From Candidatus Desulfosporosinus nitrosoreducens (GTDB lineage: Bacteria > Bacillota > Desulfitobacteriia > Desulfitobacteriales > Desulfitobacteriaceae), in NCBI RefSeq assembly GCF_030954495.1, contig NZ_JAVHUW010000065.1, forward strand, positions 225,780 through 289,779: a DNA stretch of 64,000 nucleotides. Reading direction: 5' to 3'. Within the stretch, counting starts at the first letter, position 1, and each line of letters opens with the position of its first letter. The notes under the pieces are model-generated. The model saw only the letters and a program-made list of their open reading frames with translations, was not told the origin of the DNA and searched no databases. This document shows positions 34,796 through 42,835 of this stretch, one piece after another. A program made the translations under genes and the position numbers.

Positions 34796-34993
34796 GTAGT
34801 GGCAAGGCGTGCTTCAACATGTATGATTCCAAGTTCAGTATAGAGTACACATTGCTGTGAGGAATAAAACAAGCCGCCTCGTGTTATGAGACGGCCCGAA
34901 CCCAGTGGAATAGGCAGAGAGCTTTCATCTTGTTTTGGAAAATTATGACATAATACTTGTAACAGGTTGTCGAGGGACGGTTAGGGTGGTAAG

Positions 34994-35071
34994 ATGATCT
35001 CAATGTTTGAAGCGATGTATCTCATGATTGCATTTGCGGCGCTCATTGTTATGATCATGAAGAAGAAATAA
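34994..35071 (+). CDS. Holin-like type I toxin peptide, 25 residues
   Basis: ATG 34994 with AGGGTGG just upstream encodes a 25-residue peptide starting MISMFEAMYLMIAFAALI and ending in three lysines. This is the classic make-up of the small Firmicute holin-like toxins (S/T-x-x-E-A-L start, one membrane helix, basic tail). The stop codon lies inside a hairpin (AAATAACCGC / GCGGTTATTT, 35066-35096). A nearby CTAACCGTTCGGTTAG stem at about 35119 might belong to an antisense RNA antitoxin, which I cannot prove. It sits just downstream of the Wadjet operon. The 34796-34993 stretch holds nothing else. Confidence 0.65.
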   Translation: MISMFEAMYLMIAFAALIVMIMKKK

Positions 35072-35096
35072 CCGCCCCCAAGGTTTGCGGTTATTT
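35066..35096 (+). terminator. Hairpin overlapping the toxin stop codon
   Basis: AAATAACCGC and GCGGTTATTT pair perfectly around an 11-base loop. The stem begins within the last codons of the 25-residue toxin gene. It may terminate the short toxin mRNA and limit its translation. Confidence 0.6.
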
Positions 35097-35166
35097 CTTA
35101 TAACCCGTAAATCCGGCTAACCGTTCGGTTAGACAATCTGCCGGGCCGGCGTGCTTGCAACACGTC

Positions 35167-35206
35167 AGTCCTTATTTAATATAATATCCATAGATTGTAA
35201 ATATGC
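35167..35206 (+). repeat. About 40-bp repeat, copy 1
   Basis: AGTCCTTATTTAATATAATA and the following 20 bases recur with few changes at 60095-60135. The copies precede the small basic protein gene here and the MNT gene there, respectively. The A/T-rich content suggests a shared promoter fragment. Confidence 0.6.
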
Positions 35207-35255
35207 AACCAGATTACCTGTGATATAAAGTGAGCAAAGAGAAAGGGTAAGCGCA

Positions 35256-35522
35256 TTGGCTAACAGTATTAAGAAGGATGCAGAATGGGCTGAAGCAAAA
35301 AAGAAGTGCAGGCTTAACGAAGAAACCTTGAAAATGGCTAAAGAAATGGGACTAAATCCCAGAAGCTTAATTAAAAACATACCTAGTAAAAGTGAACAAT
35401 GGAAGGCTCCTGTAAGTGTCTGGATCCGGGAAATGTATGAAAAACGACAAGAAAAGGCATTTCGGAAAAAGGCAGGCAAGAGAGAAAATCACATCGTTAA
35501 GAAAGAAGGGGAAGGAAAATAA
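35256..35522 (+). CDS. Small basic conserved protein
   Basis: An 88-residue, Lys/Arg-rich protein (about a quarter basic residues) with no membrane segment. It contains AKEMGLNPRSLIKNIPS and WKAPVSVWIREMYEKRQ, which I recall from uncharacterised small proteins in Firmicutes. The start is TTG with GAGAAAGGG upstream. It could bind nucleic acid, judging only by charge. Its neighbours are a toxin peptide and a broken HIT gene, so it sits in accessory DNA. Confidence 0.6.
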   Translation: MANSIKKDAEWAEAKKKCRLNEETLKMAKEMGLNPRSLIKNIPSKSEQWKAPVSVWIREMYEKRQEKAFRKKAGKRENHIVKKEGEGK

Positions 35523-35527
35523 GTGAA

Positions 35528-35702
35528 TGTATTTTTTGTAAACTCCCAGAGATAGCTATCCTTGTCCAGAACGATCTGGCCCTGGCCTTTTTTGATTAGT
35601 TCCCGGTCAATGAAGGGCATGTTCTGATTATTCCCAAGAGGCATGTCGCAAGCTTCTTTGACCTAACCGAAGAAGAAGTTCTGGGCCTCGTTCATAGAAT
35701 TA
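35528..35702 (+). pseudogene. HIT-family hydrolase fragment
   Basis: The frame reads CIFCKLPEIAILVQNDLALA, then an in-frame TAG, then FPVNEGHVLIIPKRHVASFF and DLTEEEVLGLVH. This is the N-terminal 57 residues of a HIT-family nucleotide hydrolase, normally about 135 residues. The start codon and everything after residue 57, including the catalytic His triad, are missing. It ends exactly where the repeat that closes the CWB2 gene begins, which marks a recombination joint. Confidence 0.8.
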
Positions 35703-35850
35703 AAATTGAGAAATCATATTTTTCGCTGTCCAGACCCGTCTAATTTCATCATATAGACCGACGAGTCACCTGTCGTGACGGACAACCCTCTTGTACAAAA
35801 GACCCAATCACCGACGATATTAATCGCGTTGATTTCATTCTGATCCGCGA
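35697..35850 (-). repeat. Direct repeat, copy 2 (intact CWB2/DUF5050 gene end)
   Basis: These 154 bases are the functional copy of the sequence relic at 25759-25910, in the same orientation. They cover the last codons of the surface-protein gene and 17 bases beyond its stop. Confidence 0.85.
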
Positions 35851-37606
35851 GCTTTGTTTGGCCAGAACCATCAATTTGAATTTTGTAAAGCCTGGAGCCA
35901 TCTGCTTGATTGCTGTAATAAATCCAGCCGTTATGCACATTTAAGGTTCCCGCAGCGTCATTGGTAACTGCTTTTATACCGGAACCATCAAGATTGGCAG
36001 AATAAATTTTACCATCGTTATTACTGATATAGAAAATCTTCTGATCACTGATACAAAATGAGTTGACATCATCCTTCACAAGCACTGTATCCCCGGACCC
36101 ATCCGGATTCACCCGGTTGATGGAAAAGGGCCCCATGACGGAGGCAGGCTGATAATAAATATAACCGGAGTCCATAACGACGTTGCGGGGATTACTCAGA
36201 ATTCGTTGCGAAGCATAAAAGCCATTGCCATCAGTAAACAGCCCCCCATCATTGGCATAGTATACCTGCTTGTAGACCCCGTAGACATAGCGGATACCGG
36301 TTGTGGCTATCAGAGAAGGATCAGGTTGATGATCACTGAGGACTTTCTTATATAAGGCTTGCGCGTTAACAAAATAGATAGAATTGCCAACTGCACTTAG
36401 ATATCCGGCACTATAATTTAAGACTTTAGTCGCTTGCGACCCATCAGGTTTCATTTTATATAACTGTCGGTTATCCAAACCACTTGTATAGTAGATCCAG
36501 CCATCATTGGCGGCGGCTAGTCCCAGGTTGCGCAAGTTGCTTTGAATATTACCGGGATCAATGTTGTGCAGGGATTTTAAGCTGTTAAAGACATTATCTG
36601 AAACGACGCTGGTACCGCCTAAGGCAACGATGGTCTTGGGTGAAAGAAAGCTGAGGTAGACGGAGCTTAGATTCTCAGGGATCTCGTTGGGTTTAACCAG
36701 GACAATGGGGGATTGGGTCGAACCGGCGAAAACTGAACCGGCCAGAGCATCGGGGAAATTTGTCCCCGTTGCCACGAAAAGGTTAGGACTCTGATCACCA
36801 AAGAGAGCATCGGCGATCATCGCTGAGGTATCATACTGGTCATAACCTCCGAATCGTCGGAAACCGGCAGCCGGGAAAAGGCTGTGGAGTTGTTCCTCAA
36901 CCTCAGAACCAACAGCACCCACTCCTCCAATCAAGGTGATTTCCGTGGGGTTAAGGTCTTGGAGGCAGGCCAAAGACTCCGCAGGGATCTTGCTTTTTTG
37001 AACGAGGACCATGGGGATACCATGTGCCGAAGCATAAGGGGAGATGGAGAGAGAATCCGGGAAGTTATCCCCGGTGGCAATGATCACTTCGCCGCCTCCG
37101 GTTGGTTTGGTAATTTTGGCGATCTCCGCCGCTGTTCCGTAACACGTGACTCCGGAGAGGCGCCGGACAGCATAGTGATAAGCCGGCTGAGCGTTGAGCT
37201 CCGCTTCCAGTGCTGCAGGTACGACTGCCGTGCCGCCCAGAATATAGATTTTGCCCTCCGGTTTGAGAACCCGCTTAATTTCCGCAAGGGTTTTCTGATT
37301 ATCTCCGTAAGTGTCAACCAGTAAAAGAGGTGCTTTTTCTGAGACACCGAGGCTTGCACCGGCTAAAGCATCCGGATAATTAAAGCCGGTGGCAAGAAGT
37401 ACGGCACCGGCACTGGAATCAGCAGGGAACATGGCTTGAGAAATAGCAATTGACGTATCAATGCGGTCGTAACCGGCAAGTCTGGTACTGATGGAAAGCA
37501 GAGGGGCCGTTGAAGAATCAGCGGCAAAGGCAGGTTGGGCAGTGATGATTGAAGATAGTATGAACAGACCGATTATGAGGCTGAGGCTGATTTTGCCCTT
37601 TTTCAA
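35714..37606 (-). CDS. Secreted CWB2 protein with DUF5050-like propeller domain
   Basis: A 630-residue exported protein. It has a signal peptide (MKKGKISLSLIIGLFILSS, cleavage near QPAFAADSS), three cell-wall-binding type 2 repeats (about 40-340, with RLAGYDRIDTSIAIS, ILGGTAVV, LIGGVGAVG and ALGGTSVVS), and a C-terminal repeat domain. The latter has recurring units such as DGWIYYTSG, YIYYQPAS, GWIYYSNQADGSRLYKI and KLDGSG. It is a DUF5050-type beta-propeller expected to bind ligands at the cell surface. It reads leftward from a long gap (37607-37884) that should hold its promoter. The end of this gene is duplicated at 25759. Confidence 0.9.
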   Translation of the reverse strand: MKKGKISLSLIIGLFILSSIITAQPAFAADSSTAPLLSISTRLAGYDRIDTSIAISQAMFPADSSAGAVLLATGFNYPDALAGASLGVSEKAPLLLVDTYGDNQKTLAEIKRVLKPEGKIYILGGTAVVPAALEAELNAQPAYHYAVRRLSGVTCYGTAAEIAKITKPTGGGEVIIATGDNFPDSLSISPYASAHGIPMVLVQKSKIPAESLACLQDLNPTEITLIGGVGAVGSEVEEQLHSLFPAAGFRRFGGYDQYDTSAMIADALFGDQSPNLFVATGTNFPDALAGSVFAGSTQSPIVLVKPNEIPENLSSVYLSFLSPKTIVALGGTSVVSDNVFNSLKSLHNIDPGNIQSNLRNLGLAAANDGWIYYTSGLDNRQLYKMKPDGSQATKVLNYSAGYLSAVGNSIYFVNAQALYKKVLSDHQPDPSLIATTGIRYVYGVYKQVYYANDGGLFTDGNGFYASQRILSNPRNVVMDSGYIYYQPASVMGPFSINRVNPDGSGDTVLVKDDVNSFCISDQKIFYISNNDGKIYSANLDGSGIKAVTNDAAGTLNVHNGWIYYSNQADGSRLYKIQIDGSGQTKLADQNEINAINIVGDWVFCTRGLSVTTGDSSVYMMKLDGSGQRKI

Positions 37607-37884
37607 TGTGTCATTGCTCCTTCTTCGGTTGCTTTTTTATGCGTTAAAACAAATACAAACGTTTATTCGTTTGTTGAAGAAGAATTCCTTTTGGAAAATT
37701 AGACCAGGAAGAATAATAATAATCCAACGTGTGGCAAGGGGAAGTAAGGTGAGTAAATGGGGCGGAACAGAGGTAGGATTATTGCGAACTGAACCGCCGG
37801 ACAATTGGGGGAAAAAGTTATGCCTATGGACATCATCCTGCCGGCCGACAATCATCATGCCAAATAGGGTTGTCATTGAAATTG

Positions 37885-38253
37885 TTAAGAGCCCCCCTGT
37901 TCTATTTCCGGTGCCTTTTCGTAATTAATTTCCAGTTGCTTGTTGACCCATTCATCAAGATCCTCTAATATAGGAAGCAAACTTTTGCCATTGTCTGTTA
38001 AGGAATATTCCACCCGAGGCGGAATTTCCAGGTATTGGACACGATTGATTATTTTATAACACACTAATTCCTGCAGGCAGTTACTCAGGGACATATTAGT
38101 AATTCCAGCTAATTCTCTTTTTAACTCATTAAACCGTACGACCTCTTTTTTGCTTAATAGACACAATATAGGCAATTTCCATTTGCTGCCGAGTACTTGC
38201 AGTAAATATTGTACAGGGGTAGTTAAGGGCTTATCAATTCTTTTATTTCCCAT
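37885..38253 (-). CDS. HxlR-family transcriptional regulator
   Basis: A 122-residue winged-helix protein of the HxlR/MarR-like family: VQYLLQVLGSKWKLPILCLL, RFNELKRELAGITNMSLSNC and the wing RVEYSLTDNGKSLLPILEDL. ATG 38253 has AGGGG at good spacing; the in-frame TTG at 38274 has none. It is divergent from the flavodoxin-type gene. An inverted repeat between them (38284-38327) is the probable operator, so it likely controls that flavoprotein and the ferredoxin-nitroreductase, as HxlR proteins commonly do in redox or aldehyde stress. Confidence 0.88.
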   Translation of the reverse strand: MGNKRIDKPLTTPVQYLLQVLGSKWKLPILCLLSKKEVVRFNELKRELAGITNMSLSNCLQELVCYKIINRVQYLEIPPRVEYSLTDNGKSLLPILEDLDEWVNKQLEINYEKAPEIEQGGS

Positions 38254-38283
38254 AGATCGGACCCCTTTGGTCAAATATAATAT

Positions 38284-38327
38284 ACTTAGTCAAAATAATT
38301 TGCGTACTTGTATAGTTTTGACCAAGT
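38284..38327. promoter_or_regulatory. Probable HxlR operator, 12-bp inverted repeat
   Basis: ACTTAGTCAAAA (38284-38295) and TTTTGACCAAGT (38316-38327) are inverted copies with one mismatch, separated by 20 bases. They lie between the divergent HxlR and flavoprotein genes, where promoters of both should overlap. Confidence 0.6.
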
Positions 38328-38434
38328 AATATAATTATATCATGAAGTAAGGTTATGAAAATAGCTGTGAAAAATGTTATTCGTAAAGTTAAGTAGTATT
38401 CAATAATTCAACATAATTAAAGGAGAGAAATATA

Positions 38435-39085
38435 GTGAACATTATTGCTCTTAACGGCAGCCCACGAAAAACTTGGAATACAGCAACCTTACTAAGCAAA
38501 GCTCTTGAAGGGGCAGCTTCACAAGGAGCTGAAACTGAATTAATTCATCTTAATGATTTGAATTACAAAGGGTGCGTCAGCTGCTTTGCGTGTAAAAGAA
38601 AAGACGGGCAGCATGGAAAATGTGCCGTGAAGGATGATTTAGCAGAGGTTCTTGAAAAATTAGAAACGGTTGATGCGATTATTTTTGGTTCACCGATTTA
38701 CTATATGAGCATTACAGCTGGAATGACCGCACTTTTAGAGCGTTTTTTGTTTTCCCATAGCATTTATAATCCGGAAATAGCAACAGTTTATCCCAGGAAA
38801 ATTCAAGCTGGATTTATTTATACTATGAACGCAACAGAAAAACAAGTTGAGCAATTTGGACTTAAGCAAAGTTTGAATTTACATGAAATAATGATTGAAA
38901 AAACCATAGGAAAACCTGTTACAAGCCTATATAGCTATGATACTTATCAATTTTCTGATTATGAAAAATATGAGTCGTCGATGTTCTCCGAAGAGGCTAA
39001 GGCAAAACAGAAAGCTGAACAATTTCCGCTTGATTGCCAAAGGGCTTTTGAAATGGGAGTAAAACTTGCATCTGATGAGATCTGA
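38435..39085 (+). CDS. NADPH-dependent FMN reductase/flavodoxin-fold protein
   Basis: A 216-residue flavoprotein of the iron-sulfur flavoprotein/NADPH:FMN reductase type. The phosphate loop LNGSPRKTWNTATLL binds FMN. KGCVSCFACKRKDGQHGKC resembles the cysteine cluster that can bind Fe-S in this family. FGSPIYYMSITAGMTALLER is the second flavin contact. GTG start with AAGGAGAG upstream. It lies 45 bases before the ferredoxin-nitroreductase gene, so the two probably form one HxlR-controlled operon for reducing quinone, nitro or electrophilic compounds. Confidence 0.87.
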   Translation: MNIIALNGSPRKTWNTATLLSKALEGAASQGAETELIHLNDLNYKGCVSCFACKRKDGQHGKCAVKDDLAEVLEKLETVDAIIFGSPIYYMSITAGMTALLERFLFSHSIYNPEIATVYPRKIQAGFIYTMNATEKQVEQFGLKQSLNLHEIMIEKTIGKPVTSLYSYDTYQFSDYEKYESSMFSEEAKAKQKAEQFPLDCQRAFEMGVKLASDEI

Positions 39086-39130
39086 CCTTGCAAAAGACCG
39101 GAAAAAGTAGAAAGTAGGAGTGATGAAAGT

Positions 39131-39952
39131 TTGAATATGGATCTGATTCAAGTTAGCCGGGAAAAATGTATCCGCTGTGGAATCTGTGCAGAAGTCTGCC
39201 CCTCAGGAAGTATCATTATCGAGAACCAAATGCCCCGGGCCACAGAGCGGAATTGTATTGCCTGTGGACACTGCGTAGCTGTGTGTCCCGCGGCGGCAAT
39301 AGATAACGTTAAGGCACCGTTCGCCAAACAGTTGCCCCTTGAAAATGTACCTGTTCTTGACGCTGACACTGCAGCCCGCTTTCTCCGCTCCCGACGGTCT
39401 ATTCGCCGCTACAAAGAAAATCCTGTACCCCGGGAAAAAATAATGCAGCTCCTCGATATAGCGCGCTTGGCACCAAGCGGAGGCAACACCCAAGGTGTTG
39501 CTTATCTCGTCATTGATAACGCTGAAATACTAGGCAAAATAACGGCTGCTACAGTTGATTGGATGGAAGAACAATTAAGAAAGGGTTCTGCATGGGCACA
39601 GTATTATAGTGGAGTGGTGGACACTTATCGCAAAACCGGTCAAGATGTCATATTACGGAACGCTCCATGTCTGATTGTAGCTATGACTCCAAAGGACTTT
39701 TATCTCCGTGGACGGGATAATACACATTTTTCCCTTGCATACGCTGAACTCTACGCCTCGGCTATCGAGTTGGGAACATGTTGGGCGGGATTCTTTGAAG
39801 GGTGCGCCTCTGCCAATTATCAACCATTGTTGAGTATCTTGAGCCTGCCGGAAAAGATGGTAGTCACCGGTGGATTGTTAGTAGGCTTTCCAAAGTATAC
39901 TTATAAACGATTAGTGGACAGAAATCCCTTGCAAGTGTCGTGGTGGGGCTAA
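39131..39952 (+). CDS. Ferredoxin-nitroreductase fusion
   Basis: A 273-residue protein. Residues 1-60 are a bacterial 2[4Fe-4S] ferredoxin (CIRCGICAEVCPSGSI and CIACGHCVAVCPAAAI). The rest is an FMN-dependent nitroreductase domain (RRSIRRYKENPVP, LARLAPSGGNTQG-type loop, SAIELGTCWAGFFEGCA). Electrons from the Fe-S clusters reduce nitro, enone or quinone substrates through FMN. An AGTAGGAGTG ribosome site lies upstream; the first Met is preceded by TTG alternatives. The architecture is common in anaerobic Clostridia. Confidence 0.9.
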   Translation: MNMDLIQVSREKCIRCGICAEVCPSGSIIIENQMPRATERNCIACGHCVAVCPAAAIDNVKAPFAKQLPLENVPVLDADTAARFLRSRRSIRRYKENPVPREKIMQLLDIARLAPSGGNTQGVAYLVIDNAEILGKITAATVDWMEEQLRKGSAWAQYYSGVVDTYRKTGQDVILRNAPCLIVAMTPKDFYLRGRDNTHFSLAYAELYASAIELGTCWAGFFEGCASANYQPLLSILSLPEKMVVTGGLLVGFPKYTYKRLVDRNPLQVSWWG

Positions 39953-40223
39953 AGGAGAGAGAATTCCGGGTATAGTCAAGTGTTTTTCTCACTTCCCGAT
40001 AAATGTCCGGAGCACAGTTTAATTAGTTTATCCAGAGGGCCATGCTTTGAATGAGCATAGGCCCTTGTTTATTTGCAAAGTACAATACGTCGTTATGATT
40101 GTAAAAAGATGAGTTAAGAATATTTAAAATTTTACTTTATGTGCTATAATATTGAGAAGATTATGAATGAATATTCATTCTCTAGTTGATTTTAAAAGGA
40201 AACTACCAGGAGGAGTTGAAGAG

Positions 40224-41291
40224 ATGTTGCAGGAGACAATGAAAGCTCTGGTCTATCATGGGCCGGGCAACTATAGTTTAGATGATGTGCCGGTACCTAA
40301 AATCACCGGCCCCAGGGATGCTATTGGCAAAGTGACTTTAGCAGCAATCTGTACAAGCGATATTCATATGGTGCAAGGCCATATTCCAACCGCTCCCAGG
40401 CCCAAAATTGTAGGTCATGAGTTCTGCGTGGAAATCGTCGAAACCGGTTCTGAAGTTAAATCGTTAAAACCTGGGATGCGTTGTGTTGTTTTTCCGGCGG
40501 TATTCTGCGGCCAGTGTAAAATGTGCAAAAGCGGATTACCCGGCTTATGTGAAAAGTATGGGATATTTGGTGTTGGGGAACTCGAAGGGTCGCAAGCGGA
40601 ATATGTGTGGATACCCGAAGCCGACCTGTTCTGCCTGCCTATACCAAGCAGCTTAAAAGAGGAAGATGTCATTCTTGTCCCCGATATGTTGGCAACAGGT
40701 TGGTTTGGCGTAAAAAATGCGGAAGTGAATTCTGAAAAAATAGTAGCCGTTGTCGGTGTGGGACCCGTCGGAATGTCGGCTTGTTTAATTGCCAAATCAA
40801 TTTTTGGGGCCAAGAAAGTGATTGCTATTGATTTGCTGCCTGAACGCTTAGAGCTTTTACTGCACAATCAGGCAGTTGATGCGGTCATTAATTCAGGCAC
40901 TGAAAATGTTAAAGAGAGAATTAAAGAGATCACCAAGGGGGCCGGTGTGGATGCAACCATTGAATCGGGTGGTGTCCAACAAACCTTTGAACTCGCCACA
41001 AGAATTACTAAATTCGGCGGAATCGTATCTACAGTTGCAGTATTTTCTAAACCTTTAACCGTACACATGGATAAAATTTTCTCTAAGAACCTTACAATAC
41101 GAATGGGAATTCATAAAGGGGAGGGTATTGGAGAAATGCTTCAAAAAATACAAGAAGGAAAACTTGATCCACGTTTTATGCTGACCCATACGAGACCTTT
41201 AAATGATATTTTGGAAGGCTACGAAGTTTTTGGAGGCCAAAAAGACGGTTGCGTCAAATGGGCAATAACTCCTTATGAGAGAGATCGTTAA
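40224..41291 (+). CDS. Zinc-dependent alcohol dehydrogenase (MDR family)
   Basis: A 355-residue medium-chain dehydrogenase. Catalytic zinc ligands are the Cys in ICTSDIHMVQG and the GHEF pair. The structural zinc site is CGQCKMCKSGLPGLC. The Rossmann motif is VAVVGVGPVGMSA followed by VIAIDLLPER. It resembles secondary-alcohol/isopropanol and threonine-type dehydrogenases. ATG 40224 has AGGAGG ten bases upstream; the in-frame ATG at 40167 lacks one. A strong terminator follows. The substrate is open; reduction of ketones or aldehydes is likely. Confidence 0.88.
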   Translation: MLQETMKALVYHGPGNYSLDDVPVPKITGPRDAIGKVTLAAICTSDIHMVQGHIPTAPRPKIVGHEFCVEIVETGSEVKSLKPGMRCVVFPAVFCGQCKMCKSGLPGLCEKYGIFGVGELEGSQAEYVWIPEADLFCLPIPSSLKEEDVILVPDMLATGWFGVKNAEVNSEKIVAVVGVGPVGMSACLIAKSIFGAKKVIAIDLLPERLELLLHNQAVDAVINSGTENVKERIKEITKGAGVDATIESGGVQQTFELATRITKFGGIVSTVAVFSKPLTVHMDKIFSKNLTIRMGIHKGEGIGEMLQKIQEGKLDPRFMLTHTRPLNDILEGYEVFGGQKDGCVKWAITPYERDR

Positions 41292-41376
41292 TAAGATTAT
41301 GGCGGTTGGGAAAATGAGGTAAGGCGAACAAAAGGGAACGATTGCTTTTCCGGTATCTGGGAATGAAGATAAAAGA

Positions 41377-41424
41377 AGGGGGGCCTTTGGAACTGAGTGC
41401 AGTTGCAAAGGCTCCCCTTTTTTG
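41377..41424 (+). terminator. Rho-independent terminator after the dehydrogenase
   Basis: AGGGGGGCCTTTG and CAAAGGCTCCCCT pair (one mismatch) and are followed by a T-run of about seven. Confidence 0.85.
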
Positions 41425-41460
41425 TGGGCAAATTGCTTAAGTCAGGGGCGGATCTTCCCC

Positions 41461-41718
41461 ATGCCAATCATAATAAGAAACAAACCATTTGATACAGACT
41501 ATCTATTACTAACGCCAAAAGAGCAAAAACAGGTTTTAAAGGCCCTCCGCTTCCTTGCCGATAACCCAGGGCATCTATCTTTGCAAACTCACAAGATTGA
41601 AGACACCCCGTTTATTGAAGCCTATGCCAATATGGATATTCGTATAATCTTTGAAAGGATAAGTGATACCATTATTTTACGAGCCGTAGGACATCATGAT
41701 GTCCTAAAAGGCCTATAA
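41461..41718 (+). CDS. RelE/ParE-fold toxin, apparently without antitoxin
   Basis: An 85-residue small toxin-like protein. It has the RelE-type order: a helical hairpin (KEQKQVLKALRFLADNPGH), then strands with the basic active-site style residues (YANMDIRIIFERI) and the C-terminal VGHHDVLKGL. Such mRNA interferases cut mRNA on ribosomes. No antitoxin gene lies immediately upstream (the terminator at 41377 is there) and the downstream DNA is a broken DUF3102 gene. It may therefore be an orphan or inactive. ATG 41461 matches family starts; the ribosome site is weak. Confidence 0.7.
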   Translation: MPIIIRNKPFDTDYLLLTPKEQKQVLKALRFLADNPGHLSLQTHKIEDTPFIEAYANMDIRIIFERISDTIILRAVGHHDVLKGL

Positions 41719-41738
41719 CCGGTAGATGGAGTAAAGAA

Positions 41739-42135
41739 TTGGTGGTCATAGCGATCACCCTGATATCCCGAATCGTGACGGATACCCGGAACAGGGCCAA
41801 TAAACTGATGCGTATCTTCACAGAGTACGGAGCCGGACAGCTTGCCTCCTCAAATTCGGATTTGAATCCGAATTTGAACTGCAGCCAGGCAGTTGAAGAG
41901 TTGAAGGATTCCCCGGAAAAAGAACTAACCGCCCCGCAGCCAGGATGGCGGTTAGTTATGCCTATTTTAAAAAATTGGATGGCAAAGTCCAATATCACCC
42001 TAACGGAATTTTTTGCCGAGGAACGCCCCCCAGCTTGAGCCGGAACTTCGACGTCTTGTGGATACAGCCAGAAAGCTGTCACCGGAACAAATTGATTGTC
42101 TTCAAAAGTTATTGGAGTCCATGAGCAAGGATTGA
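41739..42135 (+). pseudogene. DUF3102 gene remnant with frameshift
   Basis: The first part (NRANKLMRIFTEYG) matches the middle of the DUF3102 domain seen at 12529. The N-terminal third is missing. After EFFAEERP an extra C in a run of Cs (near 42033) shifts the frame. The rest (LEPELRRLVDTARKLSPEQ and the end at 42135) continues in the new frame. It is therefore a broken gene. The tail recurs at 60680. Confidence 0.75.
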
Positions 42136-42365
42136 TTTTGTTCTATAGGCCATAGGAAAAAAGAGTAAGTGGTTCTATTGAAGCTTCATTTATACTACGT
42201 GTCATTATCATTGTGTGGCTTGAAAATAGGAAAGGGCGCCAATCAGTTTTTAAGACTGACTGGCGTCCTTTTGCATAGTTTTTGAATTATTTGGTGAATG
42301 GTGGAAGGAAAAGATAAAAGTTTGGCGAAAAAGAAACTATACGTTAAACGTTGGCCGTAAGGTAC
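42003..42365 (+). repeat. Repeat unit copy A (DUF3102 tail - terminator - RNase HI start)
   Basis: This stretch is nearly the same as 60680-61041 and its right half also matches 59161-59434. It runs from the DUF3102 tail, through a long terminator, to the first codons of an RNase HI gene. The three copies lie at the borders of the defence island. Confidence 0.9.
42233..42272 (+). terminator. Terminator inside repeat copy A
   Basis: AGGGCGCCAATCAGT pairs with ACTGACTGGCGTCCT (one mismatch, one G-T) and is followed by TTTT. The sister copy at 60911-60950 has a perfect CGCCC arm. Confidence 0.85.
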
Positions 42366-42752
42366 GCCAATGCAACCAATAACGGGATGGAGTTAATGGC
42401 TACTATCAAAGGACTGGAAGCTTTAAAGGAAAAATGTCGCGTGACTATCTATAGCGACTCGAAATATTTGACAGAAGCCATTGAACGGAAATGGATCATT
42501 AAGTGGATGCGTAAAGGGTGGATGAGGAGTAAGACGGAAGGGGTCAAGAACGTAGATCTATGGAAAAGACTGTGGGCGATGATCCAAAAACATGAAGTCA
42601 AGTTTCATTGGGTACGAGGTCATGCAGGGAATCCGGAAAACGAGCGCTGTGACCAATTAGCGACAATAGCTATGAATATGCCCGACTTGGAGGAAGACAT
42701 CAGAGAAGAGGCTCAAGGCTTTTCCCAAATCGGCATGGACCTTCTTAATTGA
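42298..42752 (+). pseudogene. RNase HI gene lacking its first active-site strand
   Basis: From about 42370 the protein is a good RNase HI (NNGMELMATIKGLEALK with Glu48, TIYSDSKYLTEA with Asp70, WVRGHAGNPENERCDQLA with the His loop and Asp134; E. coli numbering). The N-terminal strand that carries Asp10 (normally YTDGACxGNPGxGG) is missing. The opening codons (ATG 42298, VEGKDKSLAKKKLYVK) are out of frame by one base relative to the rest; a TTG at 42351 would open the right frame. With one of four catalytic acids lost it should be inactive. Confidence 0.8.
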
Positions 42753-42835
42753 TCACACTTTTGGTGTTAATAAAGACCGTATGATAGATTCACTTAAAAA
42801 GTGACTTAAAACCAAGGGCTTTTGGGGGTAAATAA

